Source: Actinopolyspora lacussalsi subsp. righensis
GTDB lineage: Bacteria; Actinomycetota; Actinomycetes; Mycobacteriales; Pseudonocardiaceae
Assembly: GCF_900116555.1 (NCBI RefSeq)
Contig: NZ_FPAT01000004.1
Coordinates: 310,001-374,000 of the forward strand
DNA: 64,000 bases
Direction of reading: 5' to 3'
This document shows positions 16,320-24,509 of the stretch, piece by piece. A model generated the notes under the pieces. The model ran no database searches. It had not been told where the DNA came from and worked only from the letters and a program-made list of their open reading frames with translations. The first letter of the stretch is position 1. Each line of letters opens with the position of its first letter. A program made the translations under genes and the position numbers.

Positions 16320-17288
16320 ATGCTGCCGATGCATCAGATCAGTGTGCTCGCACTACCCGAGGTCGTGCTGTTCGATCTGGCGATTCCGCTGGAGGTCTTC
16401 GGCAGCCAGCCGCACCGCTACACCACCACGGTGTGTGCCGCCACCCCTGGCCCGGTGCCCGGCACCGGGGGAGTCCCCGTCCACGCCGGGAGGGGGCTCA
16501 CATCACTGGCCGAAGCAGACACGGTGATCGTTCCCGGCTTCGATCCGCGGGACGTTCCCGCGCGAGAAGTGCTCACGGCGCTGCACGACGCGGCCGAGCG
16601 GGGCGCGCGAATGGTCTCGATCTGTACCGGCGCGTTCGCCCTGGCTCCCACCGGCCTGCTCGACCAGCGATCCGCGACCACCCACTGGTACTACACCGAA
16701 GAGCTCTCCCAGCGTTACCCACGGATCCAGGTCGACCCGGACGTGCTCTACATAGACCACGACGACATCGCCACCAGCGCCGGAATGGCCGCCGGGATCG
16801 ACCTGTGCCTGCATCTCGTACGCCGGGACCACGGGGCCGACGCTGCCACCGACATCGCTCGCCGCATGGTCGTTCCTCCCCACCGCCGTGGCGGCCAGGC
16901 CCAGCTGCTGGACCGGCCACTGCCTCCCAGCGGGGACACCCTGGCCGAGACCTGCGCCTGGGCGCGCGAGCATCTGGACCAGCGACTGACCGTGGCCGAC
17001 CTTGCCCGGCACGCCGGGTACGCACCCCGCACTTTCGCCCGGCACTTCCGAGCTCAAACCGGCACCACCCCCTTGCGGTGGCTGACAGCTCAGCGCATCC
17101 ACCAGGCCCGCAGACTGCTGGAGCACACCGACCGCACGGTGGCCGACATCGCCCGCAGCGTCGGACTGGGCACCGCCGCCAATCTGCGCACGCGACTCGC
17201 TCGCGACGCTCACACCAGCCCCAACGCCTACCGCCGCACCTACCAGGAATCCCGGGAACCGCACTACAACGACGGCGACGCGCGCTGA
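16320..17288 (+). CDS. GlxA family AraC-type transcriptional regulator
   Basis: A 322-residue regulator with an N-terminal DJ-1/PfpI-like domain (about residues 5-165: VLFDLAIPLEVFG, the nucleophile-elbow-like SICTGAFALAPTGLLD and the helix TSAGMAAGIDLCLHLV) and a C-terminal double AraC helix-turn-helix (about 205-305: RLTVADLARHAGYAPRTFARHFRAQTGTTPLRWL ... VADIARSVGLGTAANLRTRL). The Cys of the DJ-1 elbow is present. This is the GlxA/FtrA class. ATG at 16320 is the likely start; a GTG nine codons upstream is possible. The divergent HD hydrolase is the obvious target, and an inverted repeat between them is a candidate operator. Confidence 0.88.
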   Translation: MLPMHQISVLALPEVVLFDLAIPLEVFGSQPHRYTTTVCAATPGPVPGTGGVPVHAGRGLTSLAEADTVIVPGFDPRDVPAREVLTALHDAAERGARMVSICTGAFALAPTGLLDQRSATTHWYYTEELSQRYPRIQVDPDVLYIDHDDIATSAGMAAGIDLCLHLVRRDHGADAATDIARRMVVPPHRRGGQAQLLDRPLPPSGDTLAETCAWAREHLDQRLTVADLARHAGYAPRTFARHFRAQTGTTPLRWLTAQRIHQARRLLEHTDRTVADIARSVGLGTAANLRTRLARDAHTSPNAYRRTYQESREPHYNDGDAR

Positions 17289-17465
17289 GGGAGCGGCATC
17301 GGCTCCGGTCGCGCGTCCCTGATGAGCCGGCATTCCCGATGAACCGCGGCGACGAGCCGGATGAGCGTGCTGGCCGATTCGAAGCACGACGGATGGCAGG
17401 GCTTTCAGCCAACACGCCCGTTGCTTGAGGTAACCAGTTCCGGGAGCAGACGACGTCAGCTGTCG

Positions 17466-17999
17466 TTACTGGTCGATATTGGCCCGCGCATGACGGAACA
17501 GGTCGGCTACACGCGATTTCATCGCGTAATCCGTGTACTTCGTCTTGTCGCCTCCCCACCAGTAGAACGGGTAATTTCGACCGGTTAGCTCGCAGGAGTG
17601 GTTGAGCCCGTTGATCGACCCGGCGATCGAGCGTGACCCGGAGAAAACGTCTTCACCGGCGAGGTGACAAATTTCGTCCACACTGAGCAGTTGTCCCGGA
17701 TGATCGATCAGCAGGTCCAGAAACACTTTCGCCTTGCCGCTGACGGGCTGGTAAAAGGCTTCGGCAACGGCGCTATCAGCATCGACGTCCCACTTGGGGT
17801 AGTAACGATCATCCTCCCGCAGGGCATGATAGCTCCACAGTCGATGGTCATCGGGCAGCACGTGTCTGCTGTCGACCTCGTCGTTCGCAGGATGAATGTC
17901 CAGCTGACTGCTCAAAGTGCTCATCACCTCCATCGCACGCTCCCGCGACATCGTGAGCTCCACGCCGCCTCCGACACGCAGACGAATTTCGCCCGACAT
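17466..17999 (-). CDS. Uncharacterised winged-helix-like protein
   Basis: A 177-residue protein. The N terminus (EIRLRVGGGVELTMSRERAMEVMSTLSSQ) is a small alpha/beta segment. Residues 80-150 look like a winged-helix region (AKVFLDLLIDHPGQLLSVDEICHL ... SIAGSINGLNHSCELTGRNYPFYWWGG). I believe it belongs to a family annotated DUF6416 in actinomycetes, but this is from memory and uncertain. Composition is AT-richer than in the core genes. It is followed at some distance by an HD-nucleotidase gene, a cytidine deaminase and an integrase remnant next to tRNA-Lys, so it is likely part of a genomic island. Confidence 0.6.
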   Translation of the reverse strand: MSGEIRLRVGGGVELTMSRERAMEVMSTLSSQLDIHPANDEVDSRHVLPDDHRLWSYHALREDDRYYPKWDVDADSAVAEAFYQPVSGKAKVFLDLLIDHPGQLLSVDEICHLAGEDVFSGSRSIAGSINGLNHSCELTGRNYPFYWWGGDKTKYTDYAMKSRVADLFRHARANIDQ

Positions 18000-18027
18000 T
18001 GCTCCACACCTAACCGAGAAAGGGATA

Positions 18028-18048
18028 CCAAAGGGTTAACCCCTTTGG
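18028..18048. terminator. Palindromic hairpin between two minus-strand genes
   Basis: CCAAAGGG-TTAA-CCC(C)TTTGG forms a near-perfect hairpin, just after the HD nucleotidase stop (18072) and before the next minus-strand start (17999). It probably stops transcription from the former. Confidence 0.5.
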
Positions 18049-18071
18049 GGTCTCGTCAAGGAAAACAGTGA

Positions 18072-18818
18072 TCAGAGCGTCGAACGAATAACCCCAGTCG
18101 GATGTGTGGACACACCAGGCCGCTCCGACAAGATCACTCGGCGGATTGTCCGGGGCGGGCCCAGCCGCGATTCTCCTTCGGCGATGAGGCGCTGCCCCAC
18201 TTCCCAGAGATACGTCGAGCCGTCGCCGATCACGGCTTTCCGCCTGCGGACGTCGTCGGCGGTGGTACCGGGCGTACGCCAGGTACCACCGCGAGCCATC
18301 CAGTTGAGCAGGAGCGGCTGGAAACGGTCCATGGCCTTGGCGAAGCGGGCCTCGGGCGTGTCGCGTTCTTCGAACTCGTCCCACAGCGTGCGAAGCCGCG
18401 AAGCCTGGTCCTCGGGCAACAAGCCGAACAACTCGGTGGCCGCGCGAGCTTCGCGCTCGTACTGCTCGTCCCTGCCGTCGGCCGCGTACAGCGGTGTGTC
18501 ACCGGCGTAGATCTCGACGAGATCGTGAACGAGCACCAGTCGCACGGTGTGCCCGGTGTCGATGGGCTCGTCGGAGTACTCGGCCAGCAGGACCACCATC
18601 ATGGCCAGGTGCCAGGAGTGCTCGGCGTCGTTCTCGCGTCGTTCAGTGGCCACGAGCGGGGATCGGCGAAGGATCGCTTTGAGGTGGTCAACCTCGATCA
18701 AGAAGGTCAGCTGGTCACGCAGGCGTTCGTCCAGCTCGACGGGGAACGGGGTCTTCGCTGCGAGCGGTTCGCTCCGGCGATCATCAGTCACGTAAGCACA
18801 CGATGACACAGCGTCCAC
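18072..18818 (-). CDS. HD-domain nucleotidase (YfbR/HDDC2-like)
   Basis: A 248-residue HD-superfamily phosphohydrolase. The ligands are visible in NDAEHSWHLAMMVVLLAE (His), RLVLVHDLVEIYAGD (the HD pair), and FAKAMDRFQPLLLNWM (distal Asp). This pattern is that of the COG1896 YfbR/HDDC2 group, which remove phosphate from deoxynucleoside 5'-monophosphates. The sequence keeps YAGDTPLYAAD, typical for the group. GTG at 18818 is the annotated start, but a GTG ten codons later is equally possible because no strong ribosome site is seen. It lies in the island next to a cytidine deaminase, another nucleotide-metabolism enzyme. Confidence 0.8.
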   Translation of the reverse strand: MDAVSSCAYVTDDRRSEPLAAKTPFPVELDERLRDQLTFLIEVDHLKAILRRSPLVATERRENDAEHSWHLAMMVVLLAEYSDEPIDTGHTVRLVLVHDLVEIYAGDTPLYAADGRDEQYEREARAATELFGLLPEDQASRLRTLWDEFEERDTPEARFAKAMDRFQPLLLNWMARGGTWRTPGTTADDVRRRKAVIGDGSTYLWEVGQRLIAEGESRLGPPRTIRRVILSERPGVSTHPTGVIRSTL

Positions 18819-19140
18819 GCGAAAGACAGAGTTCTGTCAAGTCTGGCATCGACCGGCACGGATCGGCTGTGCCTCTGCGACACCCGCTTTATGGGATGAG
18901 GCCTCGCATCGTCTGCCGTCGGTCAGTCCTTGGTGTGTGCTGGGACGGAGCGCGTAGACGGGGACTTGTTACATGGCGGAGCAGTGGACGTTTGCCGTTG
19001 ATTCGTGGGGGTAAAGTGGGGCAAATTCAGCAGCGGCCCCGTACCTTTTTTGGGCGCGACGTCCCTCTCTTCAGGTTACGGTTCAGCTTCGAACGCCCCG
19101 CATTGGCCTCGCTCGCACTCCACGCGTTCAGACTGGCTGG
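18819..19140. other. Intergenic region with paired GTGGG motifs
   Basis: 320 bp with no gene. It contains GTGGGGGTAAAGTGGGG (about 19005-19021): two GTGGG boxes with an 11-bp period, as in the MraZ operator of dcw clusters. No mraZ gene is present. It lies upstream of the cytidine deaminase gene and could be part of its control region. Confidence 0.4.
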
Positions 19141-19575
19141 ATGAACTTGGACCAACATCTCGTGGATGCGGCTGTCAGTCAGATGGATCATCGGGCTCGA
19201 ACAGCGGCTGCGGCGGTTTACCTGCAGGATGGTCGGATCCTCACCAGTGTGTGTCTCGATAACCTCAACGCCGCGGCCACGTTGTGCGCGGAGACCGGGG
19301 CGATCTGCCAGGCCTACACACTTGGTGCCTCGATTACCGCTTCGGTGTGCGTCAGTAGATGGGAGGGTGGCAGGGGCTTCTCGGTCCTCGCGCCCTGTGG
19401 GATCTGCCAAGAACGCCTCGCGCTGTGGGGACCGGATGTTCAGGTGGGCGTGGCGGATCTGGAAGCCGCGTCCGGCTGGAACGTGCGGACTCTCCGGGAA
19501 CTCAACCCGTTCTACTGGGGCCAACACTTCGCCGACGGTGACACATGGCCTTCCTCCGCTGTGCACGCGTCCTGA
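19141..19575 (+). CDS. Cytidine deaminase-like protein
   Basis: A 144-residue protein with the zinc-site pattern of the cytidine deaminase family: CAET (Cys-Ala-Glu, about residues 50-53) and PCGICQERL (PCxxC, about residues 91-95). It should hydrolyse cytidine/deoxycytidine or a related aminopyrimidine, for example a drug such as blasticidin S. The usual CAER is CAET here, and the N-terminal FxxVGAA motif is replaced by ARTAAAAVYLQDGRI, so it is a divergent member. ATG at 19141 is the start. It lies with the HD nucleotidase gene in the island near tRNA-Lys; the combination suggests nucleotide-pool editing. Confidence 0.78.
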   Translation: MNLDQHLVDAAVSQMDHRARTAAAAVYLQDGRILTSVCLDNLNAAATLCAETGAICQAYTLGASITASVCVSRWEGGRGFSVLAPCGICQERLALWGPDVQVGVADLEAASGWNVRTLRELNPFYWGQHFADGDTWPSSAVHAS

Positions 19576-19925
19576 ATATCGGGACCCTACGGCATGAGAG
19601 ACCCGTACGCTTGGGACTCGTAGAGACTCGCCTCCGGAGGGCGTTCCGGTTGGCTTCGCTGCCTCGGGCTTCCGGCGTGCGTCGCTGGTGAGCGTGCCGT
19701 GTGGTGCCGGTTGGTTGTCGTCGTTTGTCGTCGCTGATCGGTGGCGTGTGCCCCGGATGTGCCCCACGGGGTGAACCGTTGATGGCGGTGGAGTGCGCCC
19801 CGCCAGACCCCTCCTCATCCGACACCAAGCCGCCTCAGCGGGCAAGCCGGTTAGTCAAGAGTGCCTGACCCCGTGCTCACCGCATCGTGTCGATGGGAGC
19901 CGATCGACTCTCTTGACTCACCGGA
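19576..19925. other. Non-coding stretch before the integrase remnant
   Basis: 350 bp in which I see no gene. It should have held the N-terminal half of the integrase, but no frame shows the SAM-like core-binding domain. A deletion is likely. Confidence 0.45.
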
Positions 19926-20588
19926 TTGACCGCCATCCGCCAACGGCGGATGAGGGAGGGGTCGCCACGATGCCAGGGCGCACGGATGCGCGTTCACCGT
20001 TCACGTTCGGCGGTCCCGGCAGGGGCCGCCCTTGAATCGGACGAGGCGGCAAGCGGTAGGGACATTCCCGATCTCGTTCGCTGCATGCTGGCCACCGGTG
20101 TACGGATCGGTGAGGCGCTGGCCGTGTGCTGGCCCGAGGTGGACTGTGAAGCCGGTTTGATCTCGGTGAACTTCACGGTGGTCCGGGTCAAGGGCGAGGG
20201 ACTGGTCAGGAAGTCGACCAAGTCCAATTCCGGGGAACGGACCTTGCCGCTCCCCTCCTGGGCGGTGGAGATGCTTCGACGGCGCGAGAACGAGCGGGGC
20301 GACCGGGAGGAACCTGTCTTCCCGGACAGTCTGGGTGGCTTGCGCGATCCGTCGAATACCCGGCGAGATCTGCGCAAGGCACGTGGTGCCGAAGAGTTCG
20401 CCTGGGTGACTTCGCACGTGTTCCGGAAGACGGCGGCCACGATCCTGGACGAAGCGGGCTTGTCGGCGCGGGTGGTGGCCGATCAGCTGGGGCACGCGCG
20501 GCCGTCGCTGACTCAGGACGTGTACATGGGGCGCCAGGCTGGCAGCGGTGGCGCGGCTGATGCGCTGGAACGGGCCATCGATAACTAG
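19926..20588 (+). pseudogene. Truncated tyrosine-recombinase integrase
   Basis: The catalytic half of a phage-type tyrosine integrase. Visible active-site residues are Arg in ATGVRIGEALAV, Lys-like in KSTKSNSGERTLPLP, His-x-x-Arg in SHVFRKTAATIL, the second His in QLGHARPSLT and the nucleophile Tyr in QDVYMGR. The N-terminal arm-binding and core-binding domains are missing; the first 40 codons of this frame are unrelated. It ends 75 bp from the 3' end of a tRNA-Lys gene, the classic position of an integrase relative to its attachment site. It is probably the remnant of an integrative element that inserted into tRNA-Lys. Confidence 0.8.
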
Positions 20589-20663
20589 TTCACGAGTTTT
20601 GTGCACCTAAAGTGCACTCGTGATCTTGCTCGGTCAGTGGCGAAACTTGCTGACCTGGCCTTC

Positions 20664-20739
20664 TGGTGGGCCGCCAGGGACTCGAACCCTGAACCCGTGG
20701 ATTAAAAGTCCACTGCTCTGCCCATTGAGCTAACGGCCC
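20664..20739 (-). tRNA. tRNA-Lys (UUU)
   Basis: Minus-strand tRNA. The acceptor is GGGCCGT paired with GCGGCCC, followed by A and an encoded CCA. The D arm has GCTCA...GAGC, the anticodon stem GTGGA/TCCAC encloses CTTTTAA (anticodon TTT), and the T arm carries GGTTCGAGTCC. An integrase remnant lies just beyond the 3' end, so this gene was probably an attB site. Confidence 0.95.
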
Positions 20740-20778
20740 GCGAGCTACACCTTACAGGCAGCCGTTGATCTAGTACAT

Positions 20779-20807
20779 CGCCGGGCGGGCCGACCACCCG
20801 CCCGGCG
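20779..20807 (-). terminator. Hairpin terminator of the EamA gene
   Basis: CGCCGGGCGGG and CCCGCCCGGCG form a perfect 11-bp stem with a 7-base loop. It lies directly after the transporter stop codon at 20815. Confidence 0.75.
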
Positions 20808-20814
20808 TGTCGGT

Positions 20815-21771
20815 TCAGCCCCGCACGAGTGCGGCTTCCGGTTGGACGACCTTCCGGCTACCGGCGCGTTCGTTCCAGCCCAGCGCGGTGATCATCACGA
20901 CGAGCAGCACGAAACCGACCCACTGGGTGACGGTGAGGTTCTCACCCAGCACACCGACACCGACGATGGCGGCGGTCGCCGGAAACGACAGCTCCGCCAA
21001 GGTGGCCCGCGCCGCGGGCGTGGTGCGCAGTCCCAGGTAGTACAGGCTCAGCGCCAGCAGACCGGGAATCAGCGCGAGCAGCAGCAGTCCTCCGAGGTTC
21101 GCCCACCCCACGGCCAGCGCCCCACCGATGTTCGACAGCCCCTCGGTGATCGAACCGTCGCGCAGCAGCAGCACCAGCGCCACGGTGGGCAGCCCCACCG
21201 AGTATCGCAGCGTGGTCACCTCCATCGGAGCCAGCTCCCTGCTCAACATCCTCCCCAGCACGGTCCCCGCGGCCCACAGCGCCGCCGCTCCCAGCGCCAG
21301 CAACGCGGGCATCAGCCGGGAGACACTCACCTGCGTCGGATCCGGAAACGCCAGCAGCCAGGCGCCTGCCAGCGCGGGAACGGCGAAGGCGAGGTAGCCA
21401 CGGCGGAAGCCCTCCCGCAACAGCAGGAACGAGGCCACCGCGGCGAACACCGGTTGCAGTTTCTGCAGCACCACGGGAGTCACCGGATCGCCGTATCCGA
21501 AGGCGGCGGTGAACATCAGCGTGGCCAGCGCGGAGGTACCCGCGCCGACCACCAGCGCCGCCGCCCGCTGCTTGCCGCCGCACCGGGCGAACGCCCGCCA
21601 CGCCCTCGGCAGCAGCGGCGCCAGCAGCACCGTGACGATCAGATGTTCGCACAGCACCACCGTGGTGCTCGGTAAACTGGTCGCCAGCGGCATCCGCCAC
21701 AGCGCGTCCGTCCCCCACATCGCGGTGGCGATCGCGACCAACCAGGTCCGATCGCGCCCCGAATCAGTCAT
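20815..21771 (-). CDS. EamA/DMT-family transporter
   Basis: A 318-residue membrane protein with ten hydrophobic helices in two EamA repeats (about residues 8-140 and 160-300). The first repeat shows AIATAMWGTDALWRMPLA and the second MPALLALGAAALWAAGTVLGRML; both carry the repeat-type WG/AAG motifs. Proteins of the drug/metabolite transporter superfamily export amino acids, metabolites or drugs; substrate cannot be assigned. The C-terminal tail is short and basic. It is read away from the divergent SOD-like gene and ends at a strong hairpin. Confidence 0.87.
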   Translation of the reverse strand: MTDSGRDRTWLVAIATAMWGTDALWRMPLATSLPSTTVVLCEHLIVTVLLAPLLPRAWRAFARCGGKQRAAALVVGAGTSALATLMFTAAFGYGDPVTPVVLQKLQPVFAAVASFLLLREGFRRGYLAFAVPALAGAWLLAFPDPTQVSVSRLMPALLALGAAALWAAGTVLGRMLSRELAPMEVTTLRYSVGLPTVALVLLLRDGSITEGLSNIGGALAVGWANLGGLLLLALIPGLLALSLYYLGLRTTPAARATLAELSFPATAAIVGVGVLGENLTVTQWVGFVLLVVMITALGWNERAGSRKVVQPEAALVRG

Positions 21772-21912
21772 TCGATCAACGTAGCGCGCCTACGCACCGG
21801 TACGCGCCCGCGATGATGACGATCCTCGTCACACTCACCACCGGACACGCCGTTTCACTCTTTCCGGCGATCATCCACCGCTGAGGGCCGCGCACCACGT
21901 AGAACCGGACAC

Positions 21913-22485
21913 ATGCGATCCGTATCGAGCGTCGTGCTGGCCGTGACGGCCCTGGTCCTCGCGGTTCCCGCCACCGCGCAGGCGGACTCCTCGGACGAGG
22001 GTCACAACCGGACGGTGGCGCGGGGAGTTTTCACCGGTTATCAGGAATCAGCGACGGCCGTCACCTACGCGCCCGAGCTGGTACCGCCGGGCGCGCGGAT
22101 AGGGGTCTTCGCCGAGAGCTCGCCGGGCAAAGGCACGTCCGTGGCCGCTGTCCTCGAGGGGTTGCGGCCGAACCGCACCTACGGCGCTCACGTGCACACC
22201 AGCCCGTGCGGGGACGAGGGTTCCGACGCGGGGCCGCACTTCCAGCGGGTACCCGCACCGGAGGGCGTGTCCGGTGATCCGACCTACGCCAACCCGAGCA
22301 ACGAGATCTGGCTGGACTTCCGCACCGACGCGGCCGGTAACGCGGTGAGCGGCGCCTTCGGGAAATGGAACCCGCACCGGGGCGACGCCTCGTCGGTGGT
22401 GATCCACGAGCACCGCACCCGCACGGCGCCCGGCGTGGCGGGCGAGGCCGGGGACCGACTCGCCTGCCTGAGCGTGCCCTTCTGA
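21913..22485 (+). CDS. Secreted Cu/Zn superoxide dismutase-like protein
   Basis: A 190-residue exported protein. The signal peptide is residues 1-24 (VVLAVTALVLAVPATAQA). The domain keeps parts of the SOD_Cu beta barrel: the HVH copper pair in YGAHVHTSPCGDEGSDAGPHFQ, a second-site His in GPHFQ, and IHEH at VVVIHEHRTR; Cys residues in SPCG and RLACLS could form the family disulfide. Spacing differs from classical SodC and the C-terminal active-site Arg is not obvious, so it may be a SOD-like or CHRD-like metal-binding protein rather than a proven enzyme. The next gene, dusB, follows by 55 bp. Confidence 0.75.
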   Translation: MRSVSSVVLAVTALVLAVPATAQADSSDEGHNRTVARGVFTGYQESATAVTYAPELVPPGARIGVFAESSPGKGTSVAAVLEGLRPNRTYGAHVHTSPCGDEGSDAGPHFQRVPAPEGVSGDPTYANPSNEIWLDFRTDAAGNAVSGAFGKWNPHRGDASSVVIHEHRTRTAPGVAGEAGDRLACLSVPF

Positions 22486-22540
22486 GAGGCCTGCGTCCGC
22501 CCGGTACTGATCGGCGGGAACGAGCACCGACAATGGAGGC

Positions 22541-23686
22541 ATGTCGCTCGCCCCAGCCACCGAACCACTCCGGATCGGACCGTACGCGGTCGATCCACCC
22601 GTGGTGCTCGCTCCGATGGCGGGCATCACGAACCTGGCCTTCCGGAAGCTGTGCCGGGAGTACGGCAGTCGCGACTCGCTCTACGTCTGCGAGATGATCA
22701 CCGCCCGCGCGGTCGTGGAACGCAACGCCAAGACGCTGCGGATGATGAGCTTCGACGAGGGTGAGCACCCGCGTTCGATGCAGCTCTACGGTGTGGATCC
22801 GGCGACCATGGCCGAGGCGGTCAAGATCGTCGTCGGCGAGGGTTGGGCCGATCACATAGACACGAATTGGGGATGCCCCGTCGCGAAAGTCACCCGCAAA
22901 GGTGGTGGGGCTGCGCTGCCCTACAAGCGCAGGCTGTTCGAGGAGATCATCTCGTCCGCGGTGCGGGCGGCCGAACCGGCGGGAGTTCCGGTCACGGCCA
23001 AGTTCCGGGTGGGAATCGACGACGAGCACACCACCTACCTCGACGCGGGTCGCATCGCCGAGGAAGCGGGGGCGTCCGCTGTCGCGCTGCACGGCCGCAC
23101 AGCCGCGCAGCGTTACTCGGGAACGGCCGACTGGGAACGGATCGCCCGCCTGAAGGAAACCGTGCGGAGCATTCCGGTGCTGGGCAACGGTGACATCTTC
23201 ACGGCCTCGGACGCCCGGCGGATGATGGACAGCACCGGTTGCGACGGTGTCGTGGTCGGGCGCGGCTGCCTGGGCCGACCGTGGTTGTTCCGGGAGCTGC
23301 ACGCCGAGCTGCGGGGTGAACCGATTCCGGAGCCGCCGGATCTCGGCGAGATCCGCGGCATCGTGTACCGCCACGCCTGCCTGCTGGCCGAACTCATGGG
23401 TGAGGAAAAGGCCATGCGCGACCTGCGCAAGCACATGTCGTGGTACTTCATGGGCTTTCCGGTCGGTTCGGAACTGCGCCGCAGGCTGGGTGTCGTGTCC
23501 ACACTCGGCGAGCTGGCGGAGATGCTGGACGAGCTCGATCCGGACGTCCCCTTCCCCGCCGAGGCGGAGGGGCCGCGAGGCAGGCAGGGATCGCCGGGCA
23601 AGGTGGCACTGCCGGAGGGCTGGTTGGACGATCCGGAGGACAACTCCGTCCCGGTGGGTGCCGATCTGGACCACAGTGGAGGATGA
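22541..23686 (+). CDS. dusB: tRNA-dihydrouridine synthase
   Basis: A 381-residue flavin enzyme that reduces uridines in the tRNA D loop. The TIM barrel starts with VLAPMAGITNLAFRKLCREYG; the catalytic Cys is in TNWGCPVAKVTRKGGGAAL; the substrate-binding HGRTAAQRYSG and the FMN phosphate loop GNGDIF/GVVVGRGCLGRPW are all present. The order matches the DusB/Nifr3 group. Its stop codon overlaps the start of a small lipoprotein gene (ATGA), so the two are cotranslated. In Mycobacterium the orthologue (Rv0823c) also sits next to the LCP-protein gene, as here with only two genes between. Confidence 0.93.
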   Translation: MSLAPATEPLRIGPYAVDPPVVLAPMAGITNLAFRKLCREYGSRDSLYVCEMITARAVVERNAKTLRMMSFDEGEHPRSMQLYGVDPATMAEAVKIVVGEGWADHIDTNWGCPVAKVTRKGGGAALPYKRRLFEEIISSAVRAAEPAGVPVTAKFRVGIDDEHTTYLDAGRIAEEAGASAVALHGRTAAQRYSGTADWERIARLKETVRSIPVLGNGDIFTASDARRMMDSTGCDGVVVGRGCLGRPWLFRELHAELRGEPIPEPPDLGEIRGIVYRHACLLAELMGEEKAMRDLRKHMSWYFMGFPVGSELRRRLGVVSTLGELAEMLDELDPDVPFPAEAEGPRGRQGSPGKVALPEGWLDDPEDNSVPVGADLDHSGG

Positions 23687-24141
23687 TTCCCTCCCCGCTT
23701 CGCTCGCGGGCGCTCATGGCTCCGCCGCTGCTGGTGCTGCTGTTGGGCTGCCTGCTCTCGGACAGCCCCGCGCCCGCTCCACCCTCACCGGAATCGGGAG
23801 CCGTTCGCTCGGTCACGGCCTACTTCCACACCAACAACACGGCGGCACGGCATGGCCCGGACGCACAACGGACCTTCCTGCGCCGTACCCAGCACCCCGA
23901 CTATCGGGATCAGCGCTGCTCGCTGGACGGAATGACCATCACGGCGGAGCCCGCGCTCGGGACGCTGCGCCCCGACGAGGAGTTCACGGTGGCCGGGCGG
24001 CATCCCGTCGGGCGGGTCTGGGTCGTGGGTGTGGAGATCACGGTGCGCCGCGGCGGGGTCGTGGTGGGTAGGCAGCTCGGTTCGCAGCACCTGGTAGCGA
24101 TCGACGGCCGTTGGTACGGCTTCGCGCCCTGTCCCGGGTAA
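23683..24141 (+). CDS. Putative lipoprotein coupled to dusB
   Basis: A 152-residue exported protein starting at ATG 23683, overlapping the dusB stop. The N terminus has basic residues, a hydrophobic core (APPLLVLLLG) and a lipobox LLLGC near residue 20, so the mature protein is probably a membrane lipoprotein. After a Pro/Ser linker the remainder is one small domain with two Cys (QRCSLDGM and FAPCPG) and beta-rich segments (RVWVVGVEITVRRGGVVVG). It looks like the solute-binding-like small lipoproteins of actinomycetes; I do not recognise the family. Confidence 0.7.
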   Translation: MIPSPLRSRALMAPPLLVLLLGCLLSDSPAPAPPSPESGAVRSVTAYFHTNNTAARHGPDAQRTFLRRTQHPDYRDQRCSLDGMTITAEPALGTLRPDEEFTVAGRHPVGRVWVVGVEITVRRGGVVVGRQLGSQHLVAIDGRWYGFAPCPG

Positions 24142-24509
24142 TAAGGCACTGCCCCCCGGTGAAACCGATGCCCCCCACCCGAGCGGGCCCTACACGAGCC
24201 GACAGAGCGCTAACAGCACCCCGGGAATAAACAACGCTGAGTTTTCGTAATGCCACTATGCGTGATTACTTGAAACCGGGTTGAATGGGGTGCGGCGACG
24301 TAGGACCGGTAGTGGCCCGAGGCGGGGATCGAGACGGGGATCGACCCCTCGGCCGGAGCGACAGGGCGGAGGCCGAAGGATCGAGCGGACGCGTTGCCCG
24401 GACACGCCGGTGACGCGGTACGCCGGTTGAGCGAATTCGGTTCCGGTTGAGCGGAACTGACTCAAGCCCGGTGGCTCACCGGACGACACCACTACGGGAG
24501 GTGAGTGCG
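24142..24509. other. Intergenic region before the diguanylate cyclase gene
   Basis: About 365 bp without a gene. An AT-richer stretch near 24220-24275 may hold the promoter. GGGAGGTGAG just before 24510 is the ribosome site of the next gene. Confidence 0.5.

Noticed and set aside
15572-17428. 618-codon plus-strand open frame
   Set aside because: It spans the HD gene in antisense and the GlxA-type gene in another frame; its Arg/Pro-rich translation has no domain.
20589-20663. Search for a second attachment site of the tRNA-Lys island
   Set aside because: I did not find another copy of the tRNA 3' end (GGGACTCGAACCCT) in the window, so the island's left border stays undefined.
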